Below, one piece after another: positions 33,095 through 46,210 of a stretch of 64,000 nt of DNA; position 1 is the first letter of the stretch, and each line of letters begins with the position of its first letter. The stretch comes from Morchella semilibera (Eukaryota > Ascomycota > Pezizomycetes > Pezizales > Morchellaceae). The notes beneath the pieces were generated by a model. That model searched no databases. It worked only from the letters and a program-made list of their open reading frames with translations, and was not told the origin of the DNA. The DNA lies in assembly GCA_009192285.1 (NCBI GenBank), contig WBVU01000004.1:3928001-3992000 (forward strand), given 5' to 3'. The translations under genes and the position numbers were made by a program.

Positions 33095-35469
33095 AATTCT
33101 ATTTATTTACCTTGAGGTATCTATCTCTAAGTTTGAATGTATTTATTTGCTTGCGCTATCCACAAATGGAGAATTGAGTCTTATGCTTAAGGGTTTCCTA
33201 GAAGGGATTAATACAAGTTCGATTATTTCCCCGGGATTGTATACTAAGTATTAAGATTCGACGTATTAGGTTGTGCCCCTGTTTTAATGAACTTGGCTTG
33301 ATTGCGTGAGGATTAATATGTTCTATTTTCCCTATAGTAGTGCTATAGTACGTATTCTGGCTCCCCACCTGGCCTAGTATTTACTACGAAAATGCGGTAA
33401 AATTAGTTATTCTGGCTACGATTCTGGTCTAACCGACAAGTGTTGCACAATCCCGTGTTGCTACATATATACTCGCCCAATTGAAGATAAGGAAAAAATA
33501 CGGGTGTAGGTAAAGACCTTGATCTGGGGTTTCAAAGTCATACAGCTCCCCCACTATTTGATGAATGGAGTTACATGTTGGAATCCGAGGTCTTTGAGGT
33601 ATATATTTCATTTCGGACAGTTTCGTGGCTTAGTGAAAGAATTGAGAGCTGAGTAAACTGCAAATTTCGGGAGGACGGCTGTGTCCAGGAACTGTATGAT
33701 CCAATAGCTACATGGGGTTAGTGTGATTAGGGAAACGCTGTGTATAGTCATGCTATCACGGGTGTATTCAGGATACTGTACTTCATGCCCTTGCCTTCGG
33801 AGAGCGGAAGGTCCAAGGTTTTGCCGTAAACTATGGGCTGCATGTATGTCTCAGTTATAGGAGTAGTAATAGAATACTGTACTACGGTTGTAGGGTAAGT
33901 CTGTAGACAGTTAAGTTACTATTAGAGACTTTACGCAAGCGGAGCCGCGGCCATGGCAGCTCTATTTTCCGGTAACCTCATTGGTACCTGGCTGTGCCGG
34001 TCTCACATTCCGCAAACCATATAACCAGAAAATAGATCCCCTATATCACAGTTGTCTATAATTAATTACATGATTCTCTGAAACCCTCCCCGCCGTACGG
34101 TTTCACACCCCCCCCCCCTGTTTTCCATACATACATGTATTTTGGTCGCTGTATGGGGCGCGAGGAGATCTATATTTGATACCTGTCCGTATTACTGCAC
34201 GTATTGTATATGGGCCGTGGGCAGATGTGCCCAAAGCAAATGCGCATTACATACAATAATTTTATGTGTGAATTAGTAGTTCAGCAGTATATTGGTAATA
34301 GGTTTAAGTGACAATGATTATTGCGAGGAATGAGGAACGAAGAACTCTCAACATACTGGTTTTAACCTCGCATCTCCTATAATAGTGGGTTAGAGTTTGG
34401 CGTGAAATTAATTAATTGATAATAAAACTCCACCAACTTTAGGGTGGGCAGATATTCTGTTAGCTAAAGATAGCACGTTTGGGTATCGAGTGATAAGTTA
34501 TGATGATTATTTATAATGACGGTCTCCCTACCAAATTGAGCAACTGAACTACCTTCATCAAAATACATATGTGCACCGAGCTACCCCTACAATAACGTGG
34601 TAACTCATTATACTAGGTTTGGGTAGTGTCAGGTTGGAGTTAGGGAAGCGGTAAGGGGAGGGTATTCTTGATGACCCAGAATCTTTTGCGGATTAGACCT
34701 ATAGCTACTGTCCAAATGTATTTGTATAAAGATGGTCAGTGCTCAATGTGGCTTGCAGAGCTAAATTAAAGAACTCAAATGTATCCATAGAATTATAGGG
34801 ACTTGAACATTTCAATACACGGTTCGATAACTGCACGACTTGAGCCGAACATGTCGTATTAAACCCGAATCACAAACACTTTTGATGAGTGGCTGTACAT
34901 ACAGCCATGTTCGAAAGGTTGTGGCACCCTACTATATTGTGTCTGTTTATTAATTCTAACCCACCAATAACCATATCCCCTGCGCATACTTAAAACAGAT
35001 AGGTATGGCTGTAATGAAGATATTGTAGCTCTCTGTTATTATAGTCATAGTAATGGGAGAATTAGAGAATAGAAGAAACATCCTCGTACTTTTGACCGGG
35101 GGTGCCAGGACTTTTCGAACGGGGCTGTACAGGTAGGAGATGCAAGTGGATAGTGCGTGACCGTCGAGTGTTCTACCATGACAACATTCACAGCTATCGG
35201 TTAGAATATTGTTGAGACCCCACGAACGAGTCGTTGCTTGTCACGGGATGCGGAGTTAATCCGTAGTGGCCATTGATTATCACTCGGTCACGAAGAATCA
35301 CTCGGTAGCTATTTGTTTACAGCACACAATACATGGAGCTATTTTAGCGAGAGTAAACTGTAAAATCTTGGATAGATTAATAAATGTCGTTAGGAAATGT
35401 GGTGGATATTTGCCAATAGCAACCTGTAGGTTGGAAGAGCGATGGGCAAACAATAGATTTGGGTAGGGA

Positions 35470-35765
35470 TCCAATGGGCCGGCCTGGGCTTGTAACGCCC
35501 CCATGCGTGACCCAAAGCACAAAAAGCCCAATGTTATATCTGTCCTACTCATGACTGGGAACGCCTAGATATGGAGGTTATGTTATAATAGAATATGAAA
35601 CGATTTTCAACATTCAGGCAGAAAACAGAAAACATGGGCTCAAGGGGGGCCAAATAGCCCGGGCTTTGATTCCCATGAGGCCTGTCCCGGCCTTCTTATC
35701 CACTACAAGGCTCGACCCAAATAGCCCGAAGTTAGCCCGGCCTTCCTTAGGCCACGGCCGTTGGC
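35470..35765. repeat. GGCC/GCCCGGGC-rich dispersed cluster 1
   Basis: This GC-rich island in AT-rich sequence carries GGGCCGGCCTGGGC, AGCCCGGGC and several GCCCGG..GGCC words, shared in style with three other clusters up to 42.6 kb. Confidence 0.45.
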
Positions 35766-38700
35766 ACCTTGGATTTGGGCCGCCGGCTAAGAGCCTCTAT
35801 TGAGACTGCCCGTAATCTGGGTGTGCATACAGAGGAGGAGACGTACACATGTGGGGGCGATGTCCTTGGGAGTGTGGGGAGGTTTCTATTTCGAGTTGTG
35901 AGCAGCAAAATGAATCTGCAAAAGCTCAGAATTCAAAGGAATGGGCGATTATAAACCCCATCTGGTATTTCAAATATAGATGACTCCATGTATTCAACTG
36001 CCCCGTGGAAAGAAGAAAGATATATCAGAATGCATCGCGAGGAAGCGAGGTAGTCCTGGGTCCTGTATGTGCTGGACTGGGTTTGGAAACGCAGGAATCA
36101 CCCGAAGTGAGACCGGAGTGGGCAACGCTTTTTGGCGGGGGACACCTTGAACCGGAGCGCTAATCACCTTCCCAACTACATTATGGTGCCTGTCGCGATA
36201 AACCTGCCTCGCGGACATTAGCCCAGGGCCAAAGGGTGTTTTTTTGGTCGGGACTTAATGTCTTCTTGAGGGACAAAAACCTACCCTTCTAGACTCCCAG
36301 TCCCCTAGCCCTCAGCATTTCACCATAACCCTATGATATTGACCCGATTTAGGGCAATTTTCATAGCGGACATTGAAAACCTCTTACACCAAAGCCACCC
36401 AGCTAGGAAACCTATTGATCAACCCACATTCAAATTAAGAAATCTAGAAATTCAAAACAACCATCCTGTAGATAATCACCAGAGCTATCTAATCTATGTT
36501 TTAAATTTCCTATATCGGGAATTTTGGGGTGTGTTATAGGTGAGGTGTGGAGGGCATGTTGAGGGAGAATATTGGTAGGTTTATCGCGACCGGCACATAG
36601 AGTCTTTCAGCCATCAACGAACAAAAAGATTATTTATTCCCAAGACTTCCAAGACATGCAAGGTGCAAGTAGGATGTGCCTCGTTTCGGTCGAATCTATG
36701 GTTCTGTATATTTCGCTGTGAAAATGAATTTCAAGGGCCAAAAGTCTGACGCCATTGCCCAAGACAAACCAAACCCCCCGAACCCGAGGGAGAGGTACTC
36801 CATTCTCTATATCTTCTCACAATTTCTCGCTAAGTTATGTTAGGAAAGTGTTGACGACGATATATCTACAACTTCTAGACCCCCTCCAAGCCTCAGCGCC
36901 CTCGATTCTGCAAATATCTTGCCACTTCGTGGTGGAACTCACGTTGAGGCGGTTGTCAGTAAATACGGCAAAAGCATTAAGGAAACTGATCTTACACACT
37001 GGGGAATTATTGACTCGTCAGATCAGGAGCTCATGAAGATCCTAGAACGACTAGGTTTCTGGGCGCTAGTATCTGGTAATATGGAGCTGTCGCGCGGGGG
37101 TCAATTTCTAGGACTCGAAACCTTGCGGGTTCCTCCCTGGCTAACCGATTATATGAAACGTTACGATAATGTCCGGGACATGGATGCCTACGACCGAGTC
37201 CGAGATGAAGCCTCGCTATCTATCCCACAGGGTGAAAGCGCTTCGGACGTCGCGTTCTTGAAACGTTGGGTTGATCGCTGTTACGAACATGTGTTAGTTT
37301 CTTGCTAATCACTCCTGCATTTCTGAAAATAACTCATAATCAGACTTTCATTACTCATCGAGACCGGCGACCTGCTTCACCAGAAACTGTGCGAGGGTGT
37401 CTGGGAGTCAATTTATTGGTACATATTCCACGTATCCCTATTTGACCTCATGATACAGAGGTTGGCACATTTCACCCCTGACATAAAGTATCTGTTGGCT
37501 GATATCACCATCTAATTATAACCCCAGACGCGATATCCGACCCAACGCCATGGCAAAAGATTTCGTTGAGGAATATCATAAACTCGTAGACTTTATCCCC
37601 TACATCCCGCCCATACCACCCTACTACCACCACACAAAGCTACCAAATCATGCCAGTCATATACTCTAAAAGAAGCCATTGTAACATAAGTCTAAACGGT
37701 GTAGACACAAGAATATGATCGCAATATAACAAAAGAAAAATTACCGGCGGCCGCCTAATATTTTGAAGGACCTATCAAAACAGTTCCAATAATAATTTTA
37801 TCACTCGCAAAAGGAAAGAAGGGAGCCTAGGGTCTGTCATACCTCAGTCAGCCTATTCTCATTGATAATCTCCATACCATTTCTCAATCAGTCTATAAAC
37901 GATCCTACACCTACCATCTGAAGCCACTTTCTTGCAATTGAGTAGTGATATGGAATAGATATTCGCAGGTTGTGTGCCTAGAATAGTCATTTTTTGTAGT
38001 AGTTTGAGGTGTTAAAACTTAAGCAGATGACGCACGATGCCTAATAGGATGGTAGGATATCCCTACCCCCATACATTCAGAATTGTAGAACGGTTGAGGG
38101 CCCGTTTGTACACGTGTTTCCACTACATATATATAATTGGGCCTGGTCCCATTATGCTGGCGATAAAAATGATACGCTCGCTAGCTTCAATGATAGAGTT
38201 CCACAAGAGCTTTAAGAGAAGGTGCACACATACTATTAAACAGATACATTGGACAGCGGGAATTTAGAGTCCAATGCGGACCTGTTACATCCGGAATAGC
38301 TGCACTGCGTCTGAATCCGTCCGGACTCCAACCGCTCTTATCAAACCAAAGGTAGTGGCCACAATTATTCCTCTCTACAATCTATTTCTAGAGCAGTATC
38401 TCTGTAAAGGAACAGAGAGATGCTAAGAATACTAGATATCCGGCTTATCGAAGGGAGGATTCCAAGTGGTGAGATTGATGGTGGGCCAAAAGTTCTACCA
38501 CGCATTCAGCTATCATCTATTGAGGGCGGCCTACTTTTCATTTCAATAAGGAAACAGTTACCAATTTGACTATGTTATGTCTCAAGGGGTAGCAGTATGA
38601 TATCCCGCAGGGTACAGACAGTCATAGTAGAGGCTACATGTGAAACAGTAAGTGGTCCTGATAAACTACATAGTCCATTAGGACGAAAGCAATGTTGGGT

Positions 38701-39639
38701 ATGAGGTGCAAGCACTAGGTGATAGGCACCAAAGAGGTTGTAGTCCCGTAATGCGAAGAAAACATATAATTGTAGTGTAAAACGTACAGGAGCAAACAGA
38801 AGACATTGCATAGAGAAGAACAAAGAAAAGACAGCAAGAAGAGAGGCAATGCCTCCTTATAAACACAAAAGAAACCCTCTAATCATAACTACAGAAACCA
38901 ATGGAACCGAAATCTAACTCGATGACTCATAACCTTCCTAAACCGAAATAATGTATTCCGCGAACCAGAACCGGCGTTTACTCTTACTCCTTATCCCTGC
39001 GAAAGTATATATGAGACTTTGCGATGGCCACTAATAACTTACAGAGTCAAGCGGTGGATGTTGCTAGTGTTCACTTAAGGTCTGATCCATTCACTCAATG
39101 GTAGTTTTATGTGACAGATTCAAGGGTTACAGGTGTAATTAGCTTGATGGTAGGGCATTTCCTTGTCCATCCGCCTGTCTATGATTGTACAGATCTCCTC
39201 AACATACCTAAATTTTGCGAGAGTTATGCAAAGTCATTCGGAAATATGCCTCGCCGGGGAGAGTATTCAGATCTATCTGATAAATAATAGACAATATCCC
39301 CCTGATAGCTATTACTGTTTGTGCCATGGAGGTATATACTGCCGGTTCAGAGGAACTTGAAGGCTGTTCAAAGAATACCAACATGAGGCGGAGGGTATTT
39401 GCGATACTTTACTGAGCAAGTGCAGGTGCTGGTTTTGGTTATCCGGAATCCGGCACAGTGAGACTAACCTTCACTCATGTTGAAGAGGATGACTATGGTC
39501 TCAAACCCTCGCCTGGCAATCGGAGGGCATAAGGGAGCAGAGGGTTCATAGCCTAAATTAGTTATAGGGAACAGGATATAGTATATACTTAAACCGAAAT
39601 CTTTATTTGCTTAACTTCCTGCACTCTGTATTGAATGGC

Positions 39640-39755
39640 CAGGACTCAATCCTCAAGTCCAGGCCTTAACTATTGGGCCAGGCCTACCGTTCATTCCCAT
39701 GGGCCGGGCCAGTCGACATAAATTGGGCCCGGGCTAGCCCGTTGGCGCCCCTGGA
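39640..39755. repeat. GGCC/GCCCGGGC-rich dispersed cluster 2
   Basis: It contains CATGGGCCGGGCCAG followed by GGGCCCGGGCTAGCCCG. The order CATGGGCCGGGCC then CCCGGGCTRGCCC is repeated in cluster 4. Confidence 0.5.
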
Positions 39756-40691
39756 CTCGGCTGACGAATAACACTCACCGGATCAAAGAACTGTGGAAGA
39801 ACGAACTTTCTAATACTGCGGCTACTACTACCACCACTACTACTACTGCCACTACTCGTTGTTGATAGTGGGGCCAGCGTGGCCGTAGCGGTGCTCCAAT
39901 ATCAACCTATCACCATCTGCATACAGCTCGACCTATCCTGATCCCAGGTGCACATGTCGCACTTGCAATTGAAGGGTTCAGAAGCTAGCAACTGCACTAC
40001 AAGGCGACAACCGTACTCCTACAAACTTACCTTAATAAGCCATATGCATACTCTAATGCCCCACGTTTTTTCCCTGCATTAATATAGACCGGCGATTAGC
40101 TTTACCCCTTAGTTGGCAGCGTACGCGTATGCGATACAGCAGGCAAGACTAGTCTTTCGTTTACTAGAACCCTGGAGCACAGATAGCGAGAGACAGAACC
40201 ACCGTAGACAGAACGGTCCGAAAAATGGTTTGTATGGATAGTTGGGTGAATAGAACTCTTGTTATCTTTTTAAAATAATAATAATACTTACCTGTCATAA
40301 CGGAAATGTGCGCAGACATCGATGTGATCGCCCCCTCCCAGCGGGACGGAGGACGCAGCATGGGCATCTGGTCAGATAGGCATGATCACTGATATTGGCT
40401 GCACTGGAACAAAACGACGGGATGGCATAGCTGATTTCTTGCATGCGTTTAATGATGCTGGCCATTTTACAAGAGTGAGAACTGTTGCAACCACGGCCAG
40501 ACTTTCCCCGATACCCTATCTGTAATACATTGTTAAAAGCAGTAGGGACACCGCCACTCTGTGAGGATTCAATTTTCATTTTAACTAATCATTAGGAATG
40601 CGCCACGTCGATGTTAGTATCCCTTCTTCTTTCATGAAACTCTGGCCAATTTTTCTGTCGTGTCAAAAGGACGGCTAGTGAATGATAGTTT

Positions 40692-40791
40692 TACTCGCGA
40701 TTAAATATTTGCCAAGAATCCTAACCTAACCAAGGGATCAAGGCATTTAACCAAAACACCAGGTGAAAAATCTCGGGGATAATCGCGAGTA
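40692..40791. mobile_element. 100-bp TA-ended inverted-repeat element, possible relative of MITE family B
   Basis: The ends are TACTCGCGATTA and TAATCGCGAGTA, exact 12-bp inverted repeats beginning and ending with TA. TACTCGC is also the terminus of family B. The interior is unrelated, so membership is tentative. Confidence 0.45.
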
Positions 40792-41959
40792 CACTAATTT
40801 CCTCCTGGACCGATCTCAGGCCAATCTGCTCCCAGGACCCGCTGTGGCGTCTTTGAGGGGGGTCAGGCCACCTACTGGAAGGTCCATCGCTCGGTGCCAA
40901 CTATCCTGATCGTGCCCACCTACGAGCATCTAGGGCGGCCGTCGCGATGTGGATTGAGGGACAATAAAGCGTTACAACCAGCTGTAATGTGAAGTAATGC
41001 AGTCATATCTGAGGTAGCCATAGGCAGACAAACATCAAAGAGAGGGGATATTCCGTTGCAAAGCTGGGACAGGATATCCAAATAGTAGCTAGGCAATGAA
41101 CTATCACTTCATCCAAAATATTAAGTGAATATATTGGGAAAATCTGGGCCCTCACCTTTCAAAAAGCTCCTAGATCGGTGTTCTTAGTATTTATCCTGAA
41201 CAAGGCACATTGTAGATGCATAAACATACGGCCCAACTAGTTGAGATAACGTTCAAGCTGAAAGTGGCTACTCTAGTGGAGGAACCATGGAACCTTTAAC
41301 TGCCCTCATGACAAATTCTAATGATGTATATTTACAATATCTATACCATTATGTAGTCAGATGTCTTCCGCAGGACTGAACATGATGATATATCTATATT
41401 CAGGTCTCAACTCGGCGCTGATTCCTACTTGGAGCAGTACCATGTACCAGGAATCACGCCCTCTCTATCACCTGCATTCATATGCGGCCTGACTCTTGAG
41501 TTGCAAAGAGGTAGCCTGCAACCGGTCGTACATATATTCCATAAACTATAGTATGCAGATAGTTTCACGTAATGTAAATTAGTCGTAATGTGCTCTGTTG
41601 TTTGCTCTTTCATCCGCAAATTGATAAATTAGACCGAGGATCTAGCCAGCTGCGAAAGGAACAAACGCGGCTGCGCCCAATCAAGAATTGCCCTTAGAAG
41701 AAAACATATTCTGCCAAAGGTAAGTAAGCATAGACTGAGTGGGTTCTATCTTTGTGCTATTATATTCATAAGGCAAGGCCGGGACGTACCAGGCGTTAGA
41801 AGTGGCCCGAGATTTGAATTATGAATGATTACCCGACATTCTAGCCGAATCCCAAACCACAAACACAGAGGTAGCTCATTCGAACAAGTATATGATTTAT
41901 ATTTGTTTAGCTAATAACTCCCAAACGGCATTTACAAACAGTGACAGGGACGCCAACGG

Positions 41960-42075
41960 GGTGTGGGCTCAGATGGGCAGCCAGGGCCATTCTTTGACGG
42001 GCCAAGCCGGGCCATAGGATCTATTCGGCCGTGAAGGTCAATATCTGGCCCGGGCAAATAGGCAGGCCCGGGATT
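41960..42075. repeat. GGCC/GCCCGGGC-rich dispersed cluster 3
   Basis: It contains GGGCCAAGCCGGGCC and GGCCCGGGCAAATAGGC. It matches the other clusters in word usage but not over a long alignment by eye. Confidence 0.45.
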
Positions 42076-42162
42076 GGAGGTGTTCATACACTCTTAGTAG
42101 TGCGAATTAGTGGAACACATGCACCTATACTCTTTTTTCCCATAAACTGTATGGTGCGAGAG

Positions 42163-42285
42163 TACTCGTATCCTAATGTTTTTGAACGCGACTGATATTG
42201 CATACTATACAAAAACACGCGAAGCCCCTGATTTTGTGTGTATGCAATAGCGGCCGAGTTTAAAAACGTCAGGACACTACGAATA
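42163..42285. mobile_element. MITE family B, copy 1 (123 bp)
   Basis: The left end TACTCGTATCC continues through GTTTTTGAACGCGACT to ATTGCATAC. The right end is the approximate reverse complement and ends in TA. The arms are about 48 bp with a core of about 25 bp. Related copies are at 46086-46210 and 60507-60633. Confidence 0.65.
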
Positions 42286-42529
42286 GGGGGCGACTTTGAT
42301 AACCCTGTACACACCACTTCAACCAATTTCATTGGCTCTGGGAAGCAAACATTGAAGAGCCCCACCCCGAACCCGACCCTTCTATGCCCGTCAGAGCCAA
42401 TAAGATATTACACTGAACTGGTGTGAACAGGGTTGACAACGTCGCCCTCCAAGCCTTCTTGCACTATAGCATATTCGATCTTATTCAACTCCAGCCCATG
42501 AACAGAATTAATCAAGCACGGACAGTATT

Positions 42530-42605
42530 TAGTTGGGCCAGTCCGTGGTTTTAATAGCATGGGCCGGGCCAGGCCGTCTCTCTATTTCAGCCCGGGCTGG
42601 CCCAT
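42530..42605. repeat. GGCC/GCCCGGGC-rich dispersed cluster 4
   Basis: GCATGGGCCGGGCCAGGCC is followed by AGCCCGGGCTGGCCCAT. This gives an inverted, palindrome-like arrangement similar to cluster 2. Confidence 0.5.
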
Positions 42606-43308
42606 CGGTAAAGAAGAGGTACCCTCCGCATATGTGCAACAATTACGGTGTTCATTTGCCCCATAGGTAGAGTAGTTTTCTTTTCCGTGCTCGCCACATC
42701 CTTATTGGCCACTACATGGCTGGAGAGATAGATCGGTGCTGTGAGCTGTAGTGGGTACTGATTTGGACTAGGCTGCGCAATTCCTGTTGGCGTAGATCTC
42801 CAGCACCCGTGGTGGAGCTGTTGTGCGGTGTCCCGCGAGACACGAAACTGGTTACTCCCCTCACTAGAGAGGGTTCGCAGCGTCTGACAGCGAGTTCTTC
42901 GCACTGTGAAAGTATATGAAGTCATGCGTATAGCCCTCTTTACGGTTTAGAGGCCTTCATGTGCTCTGCAGGTCCGAAATTGGAGATGTCCTTCAGACAA
43001 CGTCGGTTGGTGCATAAACCTACCTACAAAAGGGCCAGACAAGTCACTCTTGGAGCTCTTGGCCCATAGTCAGATGCGAAATAGCAAACAAGGAGCAAAA
43101 CCTCAAAACTATTCTCTGTTTATCTGTGCATAAGTCTTGCAGCCTGTAGGCGCACCTCAAGTCTGGCCGGAGAGTGCAAAACCTCCCTATTACTCACATG
43201 CCCCTACACCCTCAATGCGCAGTCAATGCCAGTCATTTACTCAATCGCAAGCAGAAGCTTTATGTAACAAGGCTACAATACCAAGGGAAGGGGCAAGTTC
43301 TCGTTTGA

Positions 43309-43663
43309 TATGGTGCGGCGCGTCTTAAAGGTGACATGCTGGTATCTGAGTTGGAACACTCCGGTTGCTTATGGATCAATAAGTTCCTTAGATTCCAGCT
43401 GAAAATTAGATCTTGGCTGTAAGTGTGTAATGTAAGGTATAAATGGGTATAATACTGTACCAACTGGCGCTTTTTACATACAAAAGCAGGTAAATGGCAT
43501 TGATTATAACCTTTTAAACAGACAAGATATCAAGAATCTAACAGATCAAAGTCCTCATATTAGGAATATCTACAACTTAGCCTATTAGATTTTTAATATC
43601 CTGTCTGGTTAAAAAGTCATAAGCAATGCAATTTATGTCACCTTTAACGTGCGCGGCACCATA
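43309..43663. mobile_element. MITE family A, copy 2 (355 bp, TA-flanked)
   Basis: It shares the TGGTGCGGCGCGTCTTAAAG terminus, the internal TATAAATGGGTATAATACTG block and the inner inverted repeat with the copy at 24029-24404, with many substitutions and small indels. Both ends are at TA. Its right terminus carries GTGCGCGGCACCA, slightly degenerate. Confidence 0.8.
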
Positions 43664-44459
43664 CCATTCCGAGGTTCATGTGAGCACGGCTGTTACTCTA
43701 CAAAACTCATTTGTTCAAGTAAAGCCCGAGGTAGTGCGCAGGTCTATTTTCGTCACTGCCCAATACGCTAGACTTTCTACGTAATATTTGCTGAAGGTAA
43801 AGCCACTCCAGATATACATTTACAGAGAGAGATAGAATTATTGTAGAAACAGTGGGTCTCAAAACAGGATTTGAATGGCTGATTTGGCCAATAGGACTCC
43901 TCCCATCCTTCTACCATAATTTTACCACACGCTGTACCCTCTGCTAACTAAAGGAATGTGCCTCTGCTGATTCTACTTTTGATTCCATAAAGCCTGAGGG
44001 TATCCGCTGGCAAAGAAGGACTTCTTCCACTTTCCCTATTGATTGTATGATTTCCTGATTGTCCTACACAATATCCTAAATTAGCTGGCTTCCCCTACCC
44101 ATTAGAGCATTTATTACTGCAGGAACCCCGCCTAGGACACTACTACTCCTTGTAACAGTGTAAAAGCGAGCTAACACACCCAATCGTTTGTTCGAGGTAC
44201 AGATCTGACAGAATCGAGTTGAGCCATAATACTGTACTGAAGCCTATCTTATCTAGTTTCGTGGCCAAACGGGCCGGGGATCACGGACTCCGGTGGCTGT
44301 ACCTGAATTTTCCTGTCGATACCAACATTAGAGTACCTTATTGAGGGAAGAACCAGGGACCAAGGCTAGTCCATTGCTTCGCTATCCGTGACATTAGTTG
44401 GGATCAACACCTAACCAAAGAACCGCGCGATTAGGCCCGGATATAGGCCAGGTCTCAAG

Positions 44460-45123
44460 ATGGGAGCTTGTTATGCCTCGATTTACATGGCCTTAGTAGC
44501 AAGCCCGGTACTCTCTCTCCCGGTGACAAACAACACCTCCGGAATCGCTCCAACCTTTGTTCCCGAACCCGATGGGCGTGGCCCTCTCATTTATAAAAGC
44601 TGTTGGATGATTGCGGGTCGGCATCGGTGGCGTTTGGCCACGCGTTTGCGCACGCAATGGCTCCATGAAACGGAGGTTATAAAGGGTAGTAAAGAAGATA
44701 TGTGCCTTTTTTGTGATGGAAGGATGCATAATTGAAGGAGTAGAGGAGGGGCACACCGCCACCGTACCCCAGGGATTCATCACACTAACAAAACTTGGGC
44801 TTCTCGGGAAGGACGTTCTCAACAAGGACGACATCAAGGACAAAGGGAGAGCAGGTGCTCTTGCAGGGTTGCTTGTCTGTGCTCGGGCAATTTGGGTGGT
44901 AGTGCAATGTGTCACCAGAAAATTGACACATTTGCCGGTTGCCTTTCTCGAATACCATGTCGCCATCCAGGTGGGCTATGCCCTTACAATATACCGCCTC
45001 CATGATCGCATCGGACTGGCCTTTAAAGCCAGTCGATATGAGGTCGTCAAGAACGAACCTCCGGGATTGATTTACGAGCCTATAGACATTGCTGTGCCGA
45101 TCAACACAGTAATTTATTTATGA
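44460..45123 (+). pseudogene. decayed fungal membrane-protein gene (internal deletion)
   Basis: The 5' part (ATG 44460) encodes a signal-like N-terminus ending LSLPVTNNT and then the motif FVPEPDGRG, which in a common uncharacterised fungal membrane-protein family precedes a membrane-spanning block. That block is missing. The 3' part (44713-45123, another frame) resembles the C-terminal half of the same family: TVPQGFITLTKLGLLGKDVL, then KDDIKDKGRAGALAGLLVCA, then RAIWVVVQCVTRKLTHLPVA. The two parts are separated by frame changes and stop codons. I infer a truncated pseudogene, although unrecognised introns cannot be excluded. Function of the family is unknown. Confidence 0.5.
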
Positions 45124-46085
45124 TGTCTCAGATGATGTTTATTCATGATGCCGCGAGGGCTTATAACATCTACGGCCAGCGGACATACATGTCCGCACCC
45201 GCCTAAGGCCACATCTAGTTCGCTAGTAGGACACACTATATACTAGTGATGCTCTACGTATAACATAATGCAGCATAATAGTAAAATGCAGCACAGCAGA
45301 CATCGCTGCACTGCCTGCCATCGATATCGGACTGCTTAAGGACCGCAATGGGCTCACCGTCTTTTGATTTGTGCCACCAAAAGTAATATGGGTATTCCAA
45401 CCAGTGTCCTTCACGGACTCGCGTGGGACAATCATTTTCCCTCTCAGGTTGGGAGGTGGATCTGGCGTGTATCGTCCGTCGGTGTTGGTGTCGCCCCTCA
45501 GTGCATGCTACTTCACTTTGTGCTCAGAGCATATTGTTCGATATACCTGCATCAGCAAGCTTGCTGACCCTAACGATATGGCCTTCTGTTCTGAAGTTCT
45601 CGCTGTTTCTCCAACTGGTGAGAGATAATTGAAATCACTCCTACTGCTGCAACTGTATTGGTGAATATACTGATTATCTTTGATGACTCGATCTTCAGGT
45701 TTCTGTACTGGCTTCCCCGCAACGCATCGCAATCCATCCCAGCACTTGATATCTCGGTGCAGTCTCGGCGCAGTCTCGGCGCATAAATTTTGGGGAAATA
45801 CCAAAGTTAACTGTGCATGTGGGGTCAAAATTACTACTAGTAGACCGATCTGCAAACTTCAACTAATCGTTAAGGAGATAGTCCCCGGCTGGGGATAGCT
45901 ATTATTCTACTTGAATTGGTGTGGACTGTGTCGGATTAGATACACTCGTGGTGGTAACAAGTTCCCAAAAATGAACGTCCTGATATGTAATTTTTATTGG
46001 AGCAGAAGTCAAACACAGCAAAAGCCTGCAGCTGCATATTCGGGCATTTCAGGCCTGCCGCGAGTATATTTATGCGTCTACCTAC

Positions 46086-46210
46086 TACTCGCAGTTCATG
46101 ACATTTGCGAACACGACCGCTAGTGCATGTCATACAAATGTCAGTCTTGGTGGGTTTTTTGCGTGTATGCAGTATCAGTCGTGTCCGGAAACGCTATGTA
46201 GTTGCGAGTA
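46086..46210. mobile_element. MITE family B, copy 2 (125 bp)
   Basis: It begins TACTCGCAGTTCATGACATT and ends with the related inverted arm AACGCTATGTAGTTGCGAGTA. TA is present at both ends. Inner arm words such as GAACACGACCGCTA are shared with copies at 42163 and 60507. Confidence 0.7.

Larger units (their letters stand above)
33095..44459. other. 11.4-kb gene desert with MITEs and GC-rich clusters
   Basis: No gene is supported. The best open frame (36919-37308, 129 codons, no ATG) has protein-like composition but no recognisable domain. The stretch contains four GGCCCGGGC-type GC clusters (about 35470-35765, 39640-39755, 41960-42075, 42530-42605) and two or three TA-flanked MITEs (42163-42285, 43309-43663, possibly 40692-40791). 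It also has one TACATGTA (34132) and, on the minus strand near 34520-34550, a tRNA D-arm-like stretch TTGCTCAATTTGGTAG without a proper tRNA fold. Confidence 0.6.

Noticed and set aside
34520-34560. possible minus-strand tRNA (TTGCTCAATTTGGTAG)
   Set aside because: A D-arm-like stretch is present, but anticodon and T arms do not form and the box-B candidate is poor.
36919-37308. 129-codon open frame containing YGKSIKETDLTHWGII and DQELMKILERLGFWALV
   Set aside because: Composition is protein-like, and it could be a gene fragment, but it lacks an ATG, neighbours or any family I recognise, so I did not annotate it.
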